Assembly: GCA_030527385.1 (NCBI GenBank)
Contig: JAUNAY010000009.1
Location: forward strand, 1 to 8,723
Length of the DNA: 8,723 nucleotides
Origin: Fusobacterium sp.
GTDB taxonomy: Bacteria; Fusobacteriota; Fusobacteriia; Fusobacteriales; Fusobacteriaceae
Direction: 5' to 3'
The notes under the pieces were generated by a model, which saw only the letters and a list, made by a program, of their open reading frames with translations, ran no database searches and was not told where the DNA came from. The position numbers and the translations under genes were made by a program. Below are positions 1 to 6,294 of this stretch, piece after piece; position 1 is the first letter of the stretch, and every line of letters starts with the position of its first letter.

Positions 1-10
1 ATTTATTTAA

Positions 11-334
11 TTATTTACTTTTCTTTGTTGATTTTCTTGTAGTTTTTTTCTCAACTACTGGATTCATTTTTTCTAATAAATTTTTACCTGCTTTAAACTT
101 AGCAACTTTTTTAGCTGCTACCTTCATAGTTTTTTTAGTTTGTGGGTTTACGCAAGTTCTAGCAGCTCTTTCAGTCGCTTCAAATTTTCCAAATCCTATG
201 AAAGAAACACTTTCACCTTTTACTAAAATTTCTTCAAGAGTATCTATAAAAGCTTTTGTTATTTTTTCTGCTTCTACTTTTGTTTTAAGTTCCGCTTTTG
301 TTCCAAATAATTCTACAAATTCCTTTTTAGTCAT
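11..334 (-). CDS. hup: HU/IHF-family histone-like DNA-binding protein
   Basis: This is a 107-residue nucleoid protein that binds and bends DNA as a dimer. The N-terminal helical part (residues 1-45) is followed by the hallmark FIGFGKFEATERAART stretch. Next comes the beta-arm with NPQT (residues 63-66), whose Pro64 corresponds to the intercalating proline of HU, and then the conserved FKAGKNL near residue 80. After about residue 91 there is an extra Lys/Thr-rich basic tail (EKKTTRKSTKKSK), which makes the protein longer than the usual ~90 residues. The arm reads TCVNPQT where HU normally has TGRNPQT, so a Cys and a Val replace the usual Gly-Arg. I chose ATG at 334 because GGGAG (347-343) sits 8 nt upstream. 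A GTG at 343 would add three residues but overlaps that ribosome binding site. The family call is secure; HU versus a specialised paralogue is not resolved. Confidence 0.95.
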   Translation of the reverse strand: MTKKEFVELFGTKAELKTKVEAEKITKAFIDTLEEILVKGESVSFIGFGKFEATERAARTCVNPQTKKTMKVAAKKVAKFKAGKNLLEKMNPVVEKKTTRKSTKKSK

Positions 335-342
335 TTCTACCA

Positions 343-347
343 CTCCC
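343..347 (-). promoter_or_regulatory. Ribosome binding site of the HU gene
   Basis: GGGAG on the minus strand lies 8 nt before the ATG at 334-332. It decides the start, because the in-frame GTG at 343-341 overlaps this motif and has no such motif of its own upstream. Confidence 0.7.
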
Positions 348-382
348 GACTGTTTTATTTGATTGCAACCATTCTTAATACT

Positions 383-411
383 ACATTAGCACTTTTTCCC
401 ACAAAATTCAA
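383..411 (-). promoter_or_regulatory. Candidate sigma-70 promoter of the HU gene
   Basis: On the minus strand, TTGAAT (411-406) and TAATGT (388-383) are separated by exactly 17 bp, which matches the -35/-10 layout. It would give a leader of roughly 40 nt before the HU ATG. I see no hairpin with a T-tract between the M42 gene stop and this point, so read-through from the upstream peptidase operon also remains possible. This is pattern evidence only, in AT-rich DNA. Confidence 0.45.
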
Positions 412-429
412 TAATATTTTAATTTTTAT

Positions 430-1506
430 TTAGAACCCTTTTATTACATCATAATTTAACTCTTTTATAACTTCTATTGCCAAAGAAATAGCTGATTGTA
501 AATCTTCTACTGCTGCATATGAATAGTGAGTATGTATATATCTTGTAGGAATTCCTAATACTAAAACAGGGATTCCTGTTTCAGAAATATGATATTTTCC
601 TCCATTTGTTGATCCTTTCTCTCTAGCTATAACTTGATATTTTATTCCTTTTTTATTAGCTATCTCTTTTGCAAATTTTAAAACTCTAGGATTTGATATC
701 ATAGCTCCATCTATAACTCTTAACTGAACACCTTTCTTTAAAGCTCCGTGTGCTGAACTTCCATCTTTAAAACTATCATCAGCTGGTGATCCTTCAAAAA
801 CTATTGCAAAATCTGGTTTTACTCTATAAGCTGCTACTTGTGCTCCTCTTAATCCAACCTCTTCTTGTGAAGCAAATGCTCCAACTACATTTACATTTTC
901 TATTTTTTGATCTTTAACAGCTTTTAAAACTTCAATAGAAGCTGCACAACCTAATCTATTATCAAAAGCTTTAGCTCTCATTATATTAATTTTTTCATCA
1001 TATACAAAAGTAACATCTGGAACTATTGGATTTCCAACTTCAATTCCATATAATTCAGTAGTTTCTTCATAACTACTTGTTCCAATATCAATAGTTAACT
1101 CTGACATTTTAGGAAGTCTATTTCTTTCTTCATCTGTCATAAAGTGAGGTGGTTTAGAAGTAACTATCCCTTTTATGTATTCTCCCTTGCTATTTTTTAT
1201 TAAAACTGCACTAGCTGGTACATTTCCAACGTGCCACCCTCCTAAAGTAAGAAAACTTATTGATCCATTTTTATTTATATTCTCTACAATAAATCCTACT
1301 TCATCTGTGTGACAATCAAGAGCTACTGTTGGTTTTGATGGATTAGCCTCTTTTTCGTGAAGTCCCATATATAGATTATTTATTGAATCTCTTTCTGAAC
1401 TTAAAAAATCTACCTCTTTTTTTATTTTTTCAATAACTTCATCTTCATATCCTGGTGCTCCAAATGTATTTGTTAATTCTTCAATCATTTTTACTAAACT
1501 ATTCAT
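430..1506 (-). CDS. M42-family metallo-aminopeptidase (FrvX-like)
   Basis: This 358-residue cytosolic di-metal aminopeptidase belongs to the M42 (glutamyl aminopeptidase/tetrahedral aminopeptidase) family, which trims N-terminal residues from peptides and usually forms large dodecamers. The expected metal and catalytic residues are visible: His66 in LDCHTDEVGF, Asp182 in AKAFDNRLG, the Glu215-Glu216 pair in SQEEVGLRGA, and His325 in TRYIHTHYS. Glu238 in VFEGSPADD occupies the ligand position that is Asp in many relatives. Length is normal for the family. The ATG at 1506 is preceded by AAAGGAG at good spacing. The gene begins 31 bp after the substrate-binding lipoprotein gene with no terminator between them, which suggests a role in breaking down imported peptides. 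M42 proteins are often mis-annotated as endoglucanases; nothing here supports a cellulase role. Confidence 0.93.
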   Translation of the reverse strand: MNSLVKMIEELTNTFGAPGYEDEVIEKIKKEVDFLSSERDSINNLYMGLHEKEANPSKPTVALDCHTDEVGFIVENINKNGSISFLTLGGWHVGNVPASAVLIKNSKGEYIKGIVTSKPPHFMTDEERNRLPKMSELTIDIGTSSYEETTELYGIEVGNPIVPDVTFVYDEKINIMRAKAFDNRLGCAASIEVLKAVKDQKIENVNVVGAFASQEEVGLRGAQVAAYRVKPDFAIVFEGSPADDSFKDGSSAHGALKKGVQLRVIDGAMISNPRVLKFAKEIANKKGIKYQVIAREKGSTNGGKYHISETGIPVLVLGIPTRYIHTHYSYAAVEDLQSAISLAIEVIKELNYDVIKGF

Positions 1507-1537
1507 TTGATCTCTCCTTTTTATGTTTTATAAAATT

Positions 1538-3058
1538 TTATTTTTTAAAACTTAATTCTTCAAATCTAATATAACTTGTTGGTTTTAAACCTTCAACTGA
1601 TTTTACTGCCGCAACTGAATCATTTAAGTAATATATTGGAAGAGCTGGTACATCTTCATAGATAATGTCAGCGACTTTTGCATAAAGTTCTTTTCTCTTT
1701 TCTTGATCTACCTCTTTTTTAGCATCATCTAATAATCTATCCATTTCAGGATTTACATATTGTGATCTATTTCCTGCTCCTCCTAATTGTGAGCTGTGGA
1801 AGTTAGGATAATATCCATAATCTGCATCATATGTAGATGGTCCCCACCCCAATGAAAATAGATCTAAATCTCCCCTAGCTGTTGCTGCAAGGAAAGTTCC
1901 CCATTCTAATGATTCAATAGCTACATCTATTCCAACCTCTTTTAACTGAGCTTGTATAATTTCACACATCTGCATTCTTACAGGGCTATTACTTACACCT
2001 AATCTTAATTTGGTTCCAACAAGTCCCTTTTCTGCAATTATTCTTTTTGCTTCTTCTGGATTATAATCTAAAACTTTAGAGTCTTTGCTATAACCAAATA
2101 CTCTAGGAGCTATAAAACTGTTTGCTTTTTCAACTGTTCCCATCATTATACTGTTAATTATAGCATCTCTATCAATAGCCATTGCTATTGCTCTTCTTAC
2201 TTCTCTGTCTTTTAAAACTCCTTTATTTGTAGTGAATCCAATATAGTTTACATTAATTCCACTTGATTCTGCATAATTCATCTTATCTGCATTGTCTAAA
2301 ACTATCTGTCTTGACTCTGGACTCAGATCAGCAGTCATATCTAGTTCCCCAGTTTCTAATCCAATAACTCTACTATTTTCTTCTGGTACTGCTCTTACCT
2401 CTATATATTTTATTGCTGGAGCTCCTTTAAAATAATCATTAAAAGCTTCTAAAGTAATTCTATCTCCTATTTTCCAAGAATTATATTTATATGCTCCTGT
2501 ACCCACTGGATTTTCAAAATATTTGTCACCTTTTTCTTTATGATATTTTTCACTAATTATAGATGCTGTCTTGTGACTTAAATGAGCTAACAATGGTGCA
2601 AAAGGCTCACTTGTTGTCAATTTAACTGTATTTTCATCTATAACTTCAATATTACTAATCAATTTATATAAATGTGCTACTTTTGGAAGAGTTTTAGCTC
2701 TTTCTAAGGTATATTTTACATCATTTGCACTAAATTTTTCTCCATTGTGAAATTTTACATTTTTTCTTAAATGAAAAACAATATTTTTATCATCTGTTCT
2801 TTCCCATTTTTCAGCTAATCCTGGAACTATCTCTCCAGTGGCTTCATCTATTTCCACTAATCTGTCATAAATCACACTTACTATTCTTTGTGAATATTGC
2901 TCTGTTGTATCTTGCGGATCTAAAGTTTTGCATTCTGATATTTGTGCAAAAACTAAAGTATCCTTTTCTTTTTTTGTATTATCAGATTTTTCCTTTCCAC
3001 AACTGACAAAAAACATCGATAATAAACAAAATAAAATTGCCATTACTTTTTTCCTCAT
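1538..3058 (-). CDS. Peptide-type ABC transporter substrate-binding lipoprotein (SBP family 5)
   Basis: This 506-residue extracytoplasmic solute receptor is of the DppA/OppA/GsiB type (SBP_bac_5), which captures di- or oligopeptides or glutathione-like ligands and delivers them to an ABC permease. Residues 1-19 form a lipoprotein signal peptide (MRKK, a hydrophobic core, then FFVSC) with Cys20 as the lipidated residue, followed by a charged linker. The family signature lies at about residues 79-120, with PGLAEKWE, then FHLRKNVKFHNGEKFSANDV. The C-terminal lobe has LGWGPSTYDADYGYYPNFHS and the VADIIYEDVPALPIYY region. Start: ATG at 3058 with GGGAGG 6 nt upstream. The M42 peptidase gene follows in the same transcript. 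No permease or ATPase genes lie next to it in this window, so it probably serves a transporter encoded elsewhere. The exact ligand cannot be read from the sequence. Confidence 0.93.
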   Translation of the reverse strand: MRKKVMAILFCLLSMFFVSCGKEKSDNTKKEKDTLVFAQISECKTLDPQDTTEQYSQRIVSVIYDRLVEIDEATGEIVPGLAEKWERTDDKNIVFHLRKNVKFHNGEKFSANDVKYTLERAKTLPKVAHLYKLISNIEVIDENTVKLTTSEPFAPLLAHLSHKTASIISEKYHKEKGDKYFENPVGTGAYKYNSWKIGDRITLEAFNDYFKGAPAIKYIEVRAVPEENSRVIGLETGELDMTADLSPESRQIVLDNADKMNYAESSGINVNYIGFTTNKGVLKDREVRRAIAMAIDRDAIINSIMMGTVEKANSFIAPRVFGYSKDSKVLDYNPEEAKRIIAEKGLVGTKLRLGVSNSPVRMQMCEIIQAQLKEVGIDVAIESLEWGTFLAATARGDLDLFSLGWGPSTYDADYGYYPNFHSSQLGGAGNRSQYVNPEMDRLLDDAKKEVDQEKRKELYAKVADIIYEDVPALPIYYLNDSVAAVKSVEGLKPTSYIRFEELSFKK

Positions 3059-3122
3059 ATCTTTCCTCCCTCTTATTTATTTAATTTTTCAAGTAATACT
3101 AATTATTTAATCTATTTTTAAC

Positions 3123-3147
3123 ATATTTTTAAACAAATTAAAAATAT
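3123..3147. repeat. Perfect 10-bp inverted repeat, possible operator
   Basis: ATATTTTTAA (3123-3132) and TTAAAAATAT (3138-3147) are exact reverse complements separated by the 5-nt spacer ACAAA. It lies 65 to 90 bp upstream of the lipoprotein start codon. The position suits a regulator-binding site for the divergent promoters. The arms contain only A and T in very AT-rich DNA, so chance is a serious alternative. Confidence 0.3.
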
Positions 3148-3225
3148 CATAAATATATATATACTATTGATTTTATTTACATTATATTTTTTATTTAATT
3201 TTGTCTATCTTTTATTTTTATTTTA

Positions 3226-3234
3226 TGTTAGAAT
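3226..3234 (+). promoter_or_regulatory. Candidate extended -10 promoter of galM
   Basis: TG (3226-3227), one base, then TAGAAT (3229-3234) matches the extended -10 pattern TGnTANAAT. A TTGTCT at 3201-3206 lies 22 bp upstream of it, too far for a normal -35, but it is 17 bp from an overlapping TATGTT (3224-3229). Either reading predicts a very short leader, because the ribosome binding site AGAGGTGAG begins at 3242. Confidence 0.4.
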
Positions 3235-3255
3235 AGTGTTCAGAGGTGAGAACAA

Positions 3256-4302
3256 ATGGAAATATCAGTAATAAATTGGGGCATAACTAAAAAAAATGAA
3301 AATGTTAAGTGCTACATTTTAAAAAACGAATTTTTAGAAGTTGAAATTTTAAACTATGGAGGAATTATTAGAAAAATCTCTTCTCCTGACAAAGATGGAA
3401 AAATGGAAAATGTTGTATTAAATCTTAGTAATATAACAGATTATGAAGAGCGTTCTCCATACTTTGGAGCTATTGTAGGAAGAAATGCTGGAAGAATAGC
3501 AAACGCTTCTATAACCATTAATAATCAAAAATATAATTTAGCAAAAAATAATGGTGAAAATAATATTCACGGTGGAGTTGATAATTTTAGCCATAAAATC
3601 TGGGATTCTAAAGAAATTAAAGGAGAAGATTTTGTCGGAGTTGAACTTTCTTTAAAAAGTCCTCATATGGAAGAGGGATTCCCTGGGAATATTTTAGCCA
3701 AAGTTACATATAAATTGATAAAAAATGAACTTTCTCTTGAATATAAAGCTACTTCAGATATGGACACTTACTTAAATTTAACAAACCACTCTTATTTTAA
3801 TCTAAGTGGAGATTTCAAAAGAGATGTTTCTGATGAATATTTAACATTAGCTTGCAAAGAGTTTATAGCAGTTGATGAAGCTACTTTGCCTGTAAAGGTA
3901 ACTTCAGTTGTTGAGACTCCTTTTGATTTTCAACATTCTAAAAAACTTGATTCATCTTTAAACTCTAATCACGAACAAATAGTTATTGTTAATCACGGAC
4001 TAGATCATCCATTTATATTAGATGAAAATAGAAAGGGGGCTTCTGCTGTATTAGAAGATAAAATTTCAGGAAGAAAGCTTGAAGTTTATACAGATCAACC
4101 AGCAGTTGTTATCTATTCTGGAAACTATCTTTATGAAATAGGTAAACTTTCTGATGGATCAGAGTGTAAAAAGCATATGGGTATCTGCTTTGAGACACAA
4201 GATTATCCAAATGTTTTAAACTTTATGCCAGAAAAAGGAAAAATTTATAATAGTTTAAAACCTTACTCGCAAAAAACTATATTCAAGTTTACTAATATAT
4301 AA
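3256..4302 (+). CDS. galM: Aldose 1-epimerase (mutarotase)
   Basis: This 348-residue cytosolic galactose mutarotase family enzyme interconverts alpha and beta anomers of aldohexoses. The signature elements appear in order: AIVGRNAGRIANA (residues 72-84, holding a substrate-binding Arg), NIHGG with His105, NLTNHSYFNLSG with the catalytic acid His178, GLDHPF with Asp250, and CFETQDYPN with the catalytic base Glu313. These match the His/His/Asp/Glu set established for bacterial GalM. Length is normal. The ATG at 3256 is preceded by AGAGGTGAG. No galK, galT or sugar transporter gene is adjacent, so it is an orphan mutarotase and its preferred sugar cannot be inferred from context. No terminator separates it from the lysine exporter genes downstream, so read-through into them is possible. 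Confidence 0.95.
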   Translation: MEISVINWGITKKNENVKCYILKNEFLEVEILNYGGIIRKISSPDKDGKMENVVLNLSNITDYEERSPYFGAIVGRNAGRIANASITINNQKYNLAKNNGENNIHGGVDNFSHKIWDSKEIKGEDFVGVELSLKSPHMEEGFPGNILAKVTYKLIKNELSLEYKATSDMDTYLNLTNHSYFNLSGDFKRDVSDEYLTLACKEFIAVDEATLPVKVTSVVETPFDFQHSKKLDSSLNSNHEQIVIVNHGLDHPFILDENRKGASAVLEDKISGRKLEVYTDQPAVVIYSGNYLYEIGKLSDGSECKKHMGICFETQDYPNVLNFMPEKGKIYNSLKPYSQKTIFKFTNI

Positions 4303-4316
4303 TTTTATTATATAAT
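4288..4316 (+). promoter_or_regulatory. Candidate sigma-70 promoter of the lysO genes
   Basis: TTTACT (4288-4293) and a perfect TATAAT (4311-4316) are separated by 17 bp. The -35 lies inside the last codons of galM. Transcription would begin near 4323, about 25 nt before the first lysO start, leaving no room for a lysine riboswitch. The exporter can therefore be transcribed independently of galM. Confidence 0.5.
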
Positions 4317-4335
4317 CTTATATATTTTAACTGTT

Positions 4336-4342
4336 GGGGGGG
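4336..4342 (+). promoter_or_regulatory. Poly-G ribosome binding site of the first lysO gene
   Basis: Seven consecutive G residues lie 5 nt before the ATG at 4348. They are the only purine-rich motif in the expected position and can pair with the CCUCC of 16S rRNA using a G-U pair. The other genes in this window have GGAG, GGTG or GGAGG motifs instead. A homopolymer of this length stands out in such AT-rich DNA and could vary in length by slippage. Confidence 0.6.
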
Positions 4343-4347
4343 TATTT

Positions 4348-4623
4348 ATGCAAGATATAATATTATATGTTGCCATTATTTTAATTGGTTACTTTATTAC
4401 TAAAAAAGGAATTATTCCTAAATTTATTGATAATAAAGTAGGACTTTTACAAAGTTTTTCTCTTTTTTTTCTTTTAGGTATGATGGGGTATAAAATTGGT
4501 GCAGATAGTGAGCTTCTTTCAAAAGTTCATATCCTTGGAATAAACTCAATTATAATTACTGTTTGTGCAATTGCAGGAAGTGTTCTTCTTGTTCATCTTA
4601 TCTATAAAGGAGGTAAAAAATAA
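4348..4623 (+). CDS. lysO: Lysine exporter LysO, N-terminal half (separate subunit)
   Basis: This 91-residue membrane protein corresponds to the N-terminal part of LysO (YbjE, DUF340), the L-lysine exporter that is a single ~299-residue chain in E. coli. Three hydrophobic segments are visible at about residues 4-18, 33-50 and 62-85. The FSLFFLLGMMGYKIG stretch matches the LysO pattern of a glycine-rich helix end after a hydrophobic helix. The chain ends in YKGGKK, where the DNA doubles as the ribosome binding site of the next gene. The stop codon overlaps the start of the C-terminal half as TAATG, so both halves should be made at similar levels and assemble in the inner membrane. The assignment rests mainly on its partner, since the N-terminal region is weakly conserved. 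Confidence 0.8.
   Translation: MQDIILYVAIILIGYFITKKGIIPKFIDNKVGLLQSFSLFFLLGMMGYKIGADSELLSKVHILGINSIIITVCAIAGSVLLVHLIYKGGKK
4607..4614 (+). promoter_or_regulatory. Near-consensus ribosome binding site inside the end of the first lysO gene
   Basis: AAGGAGGT lies 8 nt before the ATG at 4623 and encodes the Lys-Gly-Gly end of the upstream protein. Its presence shows that the second lysO frame is separately initiated and argues against a frameshift error in a single gene. Confidence 0.85.
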
Positions 4624-5225
4624 TGGTTGGAATAGCTTTATCTGTTATTATTGGGGGACTTTTAGGATATTTCTATAAAACTCCTTTAATATTAGATCAG
4701 GTAGATAATTTAATTAAGTTTGGACTTTGTTTGCTACTTTTCTTTGTAGGAATAGATATTGGAAAAAACGAAGGTGTGTTTGACAACTTAAAATCTATGG
4801 ATAAGAAAGTTGTTTTACTTCCTTTTGTAACTATATTAGGATCTCTTTTAGGAGGGGCTGTTGCTTCATTTTTAACTCCTCTTACTTTAGGGCAAAGTGT
4901 TGCTATAAGCTCTGGAATGGGTTGGTACTCTTTTTCTGCTATTGAACTTTCTAAAATTAGTGCAGAACTTGGTGGAACAGCATTTCTTTCAAATGTTTCT
5001 AGGGAGCTTTTATCTATACTTATAATTCCATTTATAGCTAAAAAGGTAGGTTCTTATTCGTCTGTGGCTACTGCTGGAGCTACTGCTATGGATTCTGTTC
5101 TGCCTGTAATCAACAAAAGCAATCCAGCTAACATATCTATTATATCTTTTTATTCAGGATTTATTATAACTTTAGTTGTTCCTGTCTTAGTTCCAGCTAT
5201 GATAGCAATATTTAATCTTGGATAA
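4623..5225 (+). CDS. lysO: Lysine exporter LysO, C-terminal half (separate subunit)
   Basis: This 200-residue polytopic inner-membrane protein carries the conserved part of the LysO/DUF340 family. Recognisable blocks are LLLFFVGIDIG (residues 37-47), SGMGWYSFSAIEL (97-109), GGTAFLSNVSRELLSI (117-132) and AGATAMDSVLPVI (151-163). From my memory of the E. coli protein, Glu128 and Asp157 align with intramembrane acidic residues important for export. The hydrophobic pattern suggests about five or six membrane segments. The ATG shares its A with the stop of the 91-residue half and is in a different frame from it. Together the halves total 291 residues, close to the single-chain length. Related two-gene arrangements occur in anaerobic bacteria, so this is probably functional and not decayed. 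The likely role is export of excess lysine or toxic analogues. A strong terminator follows the gene. Confidence 0.88.
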   Translation: MVGIALSVIIGGLLGYFYKTPLILDQVDNLIKFGLCLLLFFVGIDIGKNEGVFDNLKSMDKKVVLLPFVTILGSLLGGAVASFLTPLTLGQSVAISSGMGWYSFSAIELSKISAELGGTAFLSNVSRELLSILIIPFIAKKVGSYSSVATAGATAMDSVLPVINKSNPANISIISFYSGFIITLVVPVLVPAMIAIFNLG

Positions 5226-5255
5226 TTTTTTCAAATAAACTACTTATTAATTTTT

Positions 5256-5290
5256 AAAGATTGTTCTAAAAAGAACAATCTTTTTTATTT
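5256..5290 (+). terminator. Intrinsic terminator after lysO
   Basis: A perfect 12-bp stem (AAAGATTGTTCT at 5256-5267 and AGAACAATCTTT at 5272-5283) encloses a 4-A loop and runs into a T-rich tail. It ends the galM/lysO transcript. The flank lacks the A-run needed to work equally well on the other strand. Confidence 0.9.
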
Positions 5291-5319
5291 TTATCTATAA
5301 AATTATCTTTACTATAAAG

Positions 5320-5348
5320 TTGACATTTTTTGTAAGAAATGTTAATAT
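5320..5348 (+). promoter_or_regulatory. Consensus sigma-70 promoter of the 85-residue/DJ-1 operon
   Basis: A perfect TTGACA (5320-5325) is followed after 17 bp by TAATAT (5343-5348), with TG one base before the -10, an extended -10. This is the best promoter match in the window. It predicts a start near 5355 and a leader of about 30 nt, with AGAGGTG at 5371-5377 as the ribosome binding site. Expression is probably strong; no operator is evident. Confidence 0.8.
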
Positions 5349-5384
5349 TTATCTGTTAATAAATTATTAAAGAGGTGAAATTAA

Positions 5385-5642
5385 ATGTCAATTATTGAAA
5401 CTTGGGAAGAGGATCTATATAACTCTACATTTGACACTATTTATGAAGCACTTGTAGAAGAATATAAAAACGGAACTCTTACTATTGAAGAATTAGAAAG
5501 AAATATTGCTGAACAACAACAAGTATTATTAAATGCTTTCTTTGAGGGAGAAACAAAATCAGCTTACTGCAATGCTGTTGTAGATGCTCATCAATTTGTT
5601 CTTTCTATGATTAATAAAGGAAAAATTACTGTTGAAAAATAA
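5385..5642 (+). CDS. Unrecognised 85-residue acidic protein
   Basis: I do not recognise this family. The protein is small, soluble-looking and acidic in its first two thirds (WEEDLYN, ALVEEYK, IEELERNIAEQQQ). It is predicted to be largely helical, with the heptad-like spacing of a short helical bundle. There is no signal peptide or membrane segment. A single Cys (residue 62) lies in SAYCNAVVDAHQF, beside a His. It is a real gene by context: a near-perfect promoter precedes it, AGAGGTG lies 7 nt before its ATG, and the DJ-1 gene follows after 27 bp with its own ribosome binding site. A partner or regulatory role for the DJ-1 protein is possible but unproven. Confidence 0.8.
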   Translation: MSIIETWEEDLYNSTFDTIYEALVEEYKNGTLTIEELERNIAEQQQVLLNAFFEGETKSAYCNAVVDAHQFVLSMINKGKITVEK

Positions 5643-5669
5643 CAATCTATCTAATCAGGAGGTTAAAAT

Positions 5670-6218
5670 ATGAAAAAAGTTTATGTTTTATTGGCTGAAG
5701 GTTTTGAACTTATTGAGGCTCTTACCCCTGTTGATGTATTAAGAAGATGTGGAGCAGATGTTAAAACTGTTTCTATATCTGAAAATAGTTTTGTTACTTC
5801 TGCTCAAAAAGTAACTGTTAAAGCTGATCTAATTTTAAAAGAAAATAATTTAACTGATGGAGATTTACTAGTTCTGCCAGGAGGTTACCCTGGATATGAA
5901 AATCTTGGTAAAGATTCTAATGTAGGAGATCTTGTTAAATATTATGCTAAAGAGAACAAATATATAGGAGCCATTTGTGGTGCTCCATCTGTTCTTGCTT
6001 GCAATGGTGTAGGTATTGGTAAAGCTGTTACTTGTCACACTTCTATAAAAGATGCTATGACAAAATATAACTATCAAAATAAAGATGTTGTTCAAGATGA
6101 TAAGATAGTAACAGGAATTGGTGCTGGACACTCACTAGATTTTGCTTTAAAATTAGCTGAACTTTTATTTACAGAAGATGTTTTAACAAAAGTAAAAACT
6201 GGAATGGAACTACTATAA
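5670..6218 (+). CDS. DJ-1/PfpI family protein (YajL/ThiJ-like)
   Basis: This 182-residue cytosolic member of the DJ-1/PfpI superfamily belongs to the DJ-1/YajL branch. Relatives have been linked to redox stress, protein protection and glyoxalase-type or deglycase activity, some of which is disputed. The fold landmarks are clear: LLAEGFELIEALTPVDVL, where Glu16 matches Glu18 of human DJ-1; the VLPGGYPG turn (residues 68-75); and the nucleophile elbow AICGAPSVL with Cys103, matching DJ-1 Cys106. His123 in TCHTSIKDAM and TGIGAGHSLDFAL (148-160) follow. Length is typical, and other Cys residues are 27, 111 and 122. The ATG at 5670 is preceded by AGGAGGT. The gene is second in an operon with the 85-residue protein and ends before a hairpin terminator. 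The precise reaction cannot be read from the sequence. Confidence 0.92.
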   Translation: MKKVYVLLAEGFELIEALTPVDVLRRCGADVKTVSISENSFVTSAQKVTVKADLILKENNLTDGDLLVLPGGYPGYENLGKDSNVGDLVKYYAKENKYIGAICGAPSVLACNGVGIGKAVTCHTSIKDAMTKYNYQNKDVVQDDKIVTGIGAGHSLDFALKLAELLFTEDVLTKVKTGMELL

Positions 6219-6260
6219 TTAAAAAAATTCTCCTTTTTTTATTAAGGGTGTATAATTTTT

Positions 6261-6292
6261 GGTGTTGGTGCTTCACACTGACACCTTTTTTT
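6261..6292 (+). terminator. Intrinsic terminator after the DJ-1 gene
   Basis: A 10-bp stem pairs GGTGTTGGTG (6261-6270) with CACTGACACC (6276-6285), including two adjacent G-T pairs. It has a 5-nt loop and is followed directly by seven T residues. It ends the plus-strand operon 43 nt after the DJ-1 stop codon. Confidence 0.88.
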
Positions 6293-6294
6293 AC

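Larger units (their letters stand above)
3059..3255. other. Divergent AT-rich intergenic region between the binding-protein gene and galM
   Basis: These 197 bp separate two divergent transcripts and must hold both promoters. On the minus strand a perfect TATAAT lies at 3186-3181 without a convincing -35. On the plus strand there is an extended -10 close to galM. A run of alternating AT (about 3151-3163) and a perfect 10-bp inverted repeat (3123-3147) sit between them. I found no open reading frame that looks real here; the short plus-strand frame running in from 2928 is a shadow of the lipoprotein gene. Confidence 0.6.

Noticed and set aside
2928..3110. Plus-strand open frame of 60 codons
   Set aside because: It lies antisense to the lipoprotein signal-peptide region, has no ribosome binding site, and its hydrophobic look is the mirror of AT-rich DNA.
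4303..4347. Lysine riboswitch upstream of lysO
   Set aside because: Only 45 nt separate galM from lysO, far too short for the lysine riboswitch, and no structured GC-containing elements are present.
4348..5225. LysO as a single gene broken by a frameshift
   Set aside because: The second frame has its own near-consensus ribosome binding site and a TAATG overlap, which a random frameshift would not create.
5868..6131. Minus-strand open frame of 87 codons
   Set aside because: It is fully antisense to the DJ-1 gene, whose motifs are intact, and has Ser/Ile/Asn-rich low-complexity composition.
6221..6240. A7-TTCTCC-T7 hairpin right after the DJ-1 stop
   Set aside because: The stem would be A-T pairs only and weak; the GC-containing hairpin with T7 at 6261-6292 is a much better terminator.
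6251..6256. TATAAT as a promoter for a small RNA before the DJ-1 terminator
   Set aside because: There is no -35-like sequence at 16-18 bp upstream, and the start would fall inside the terminator hairpin.
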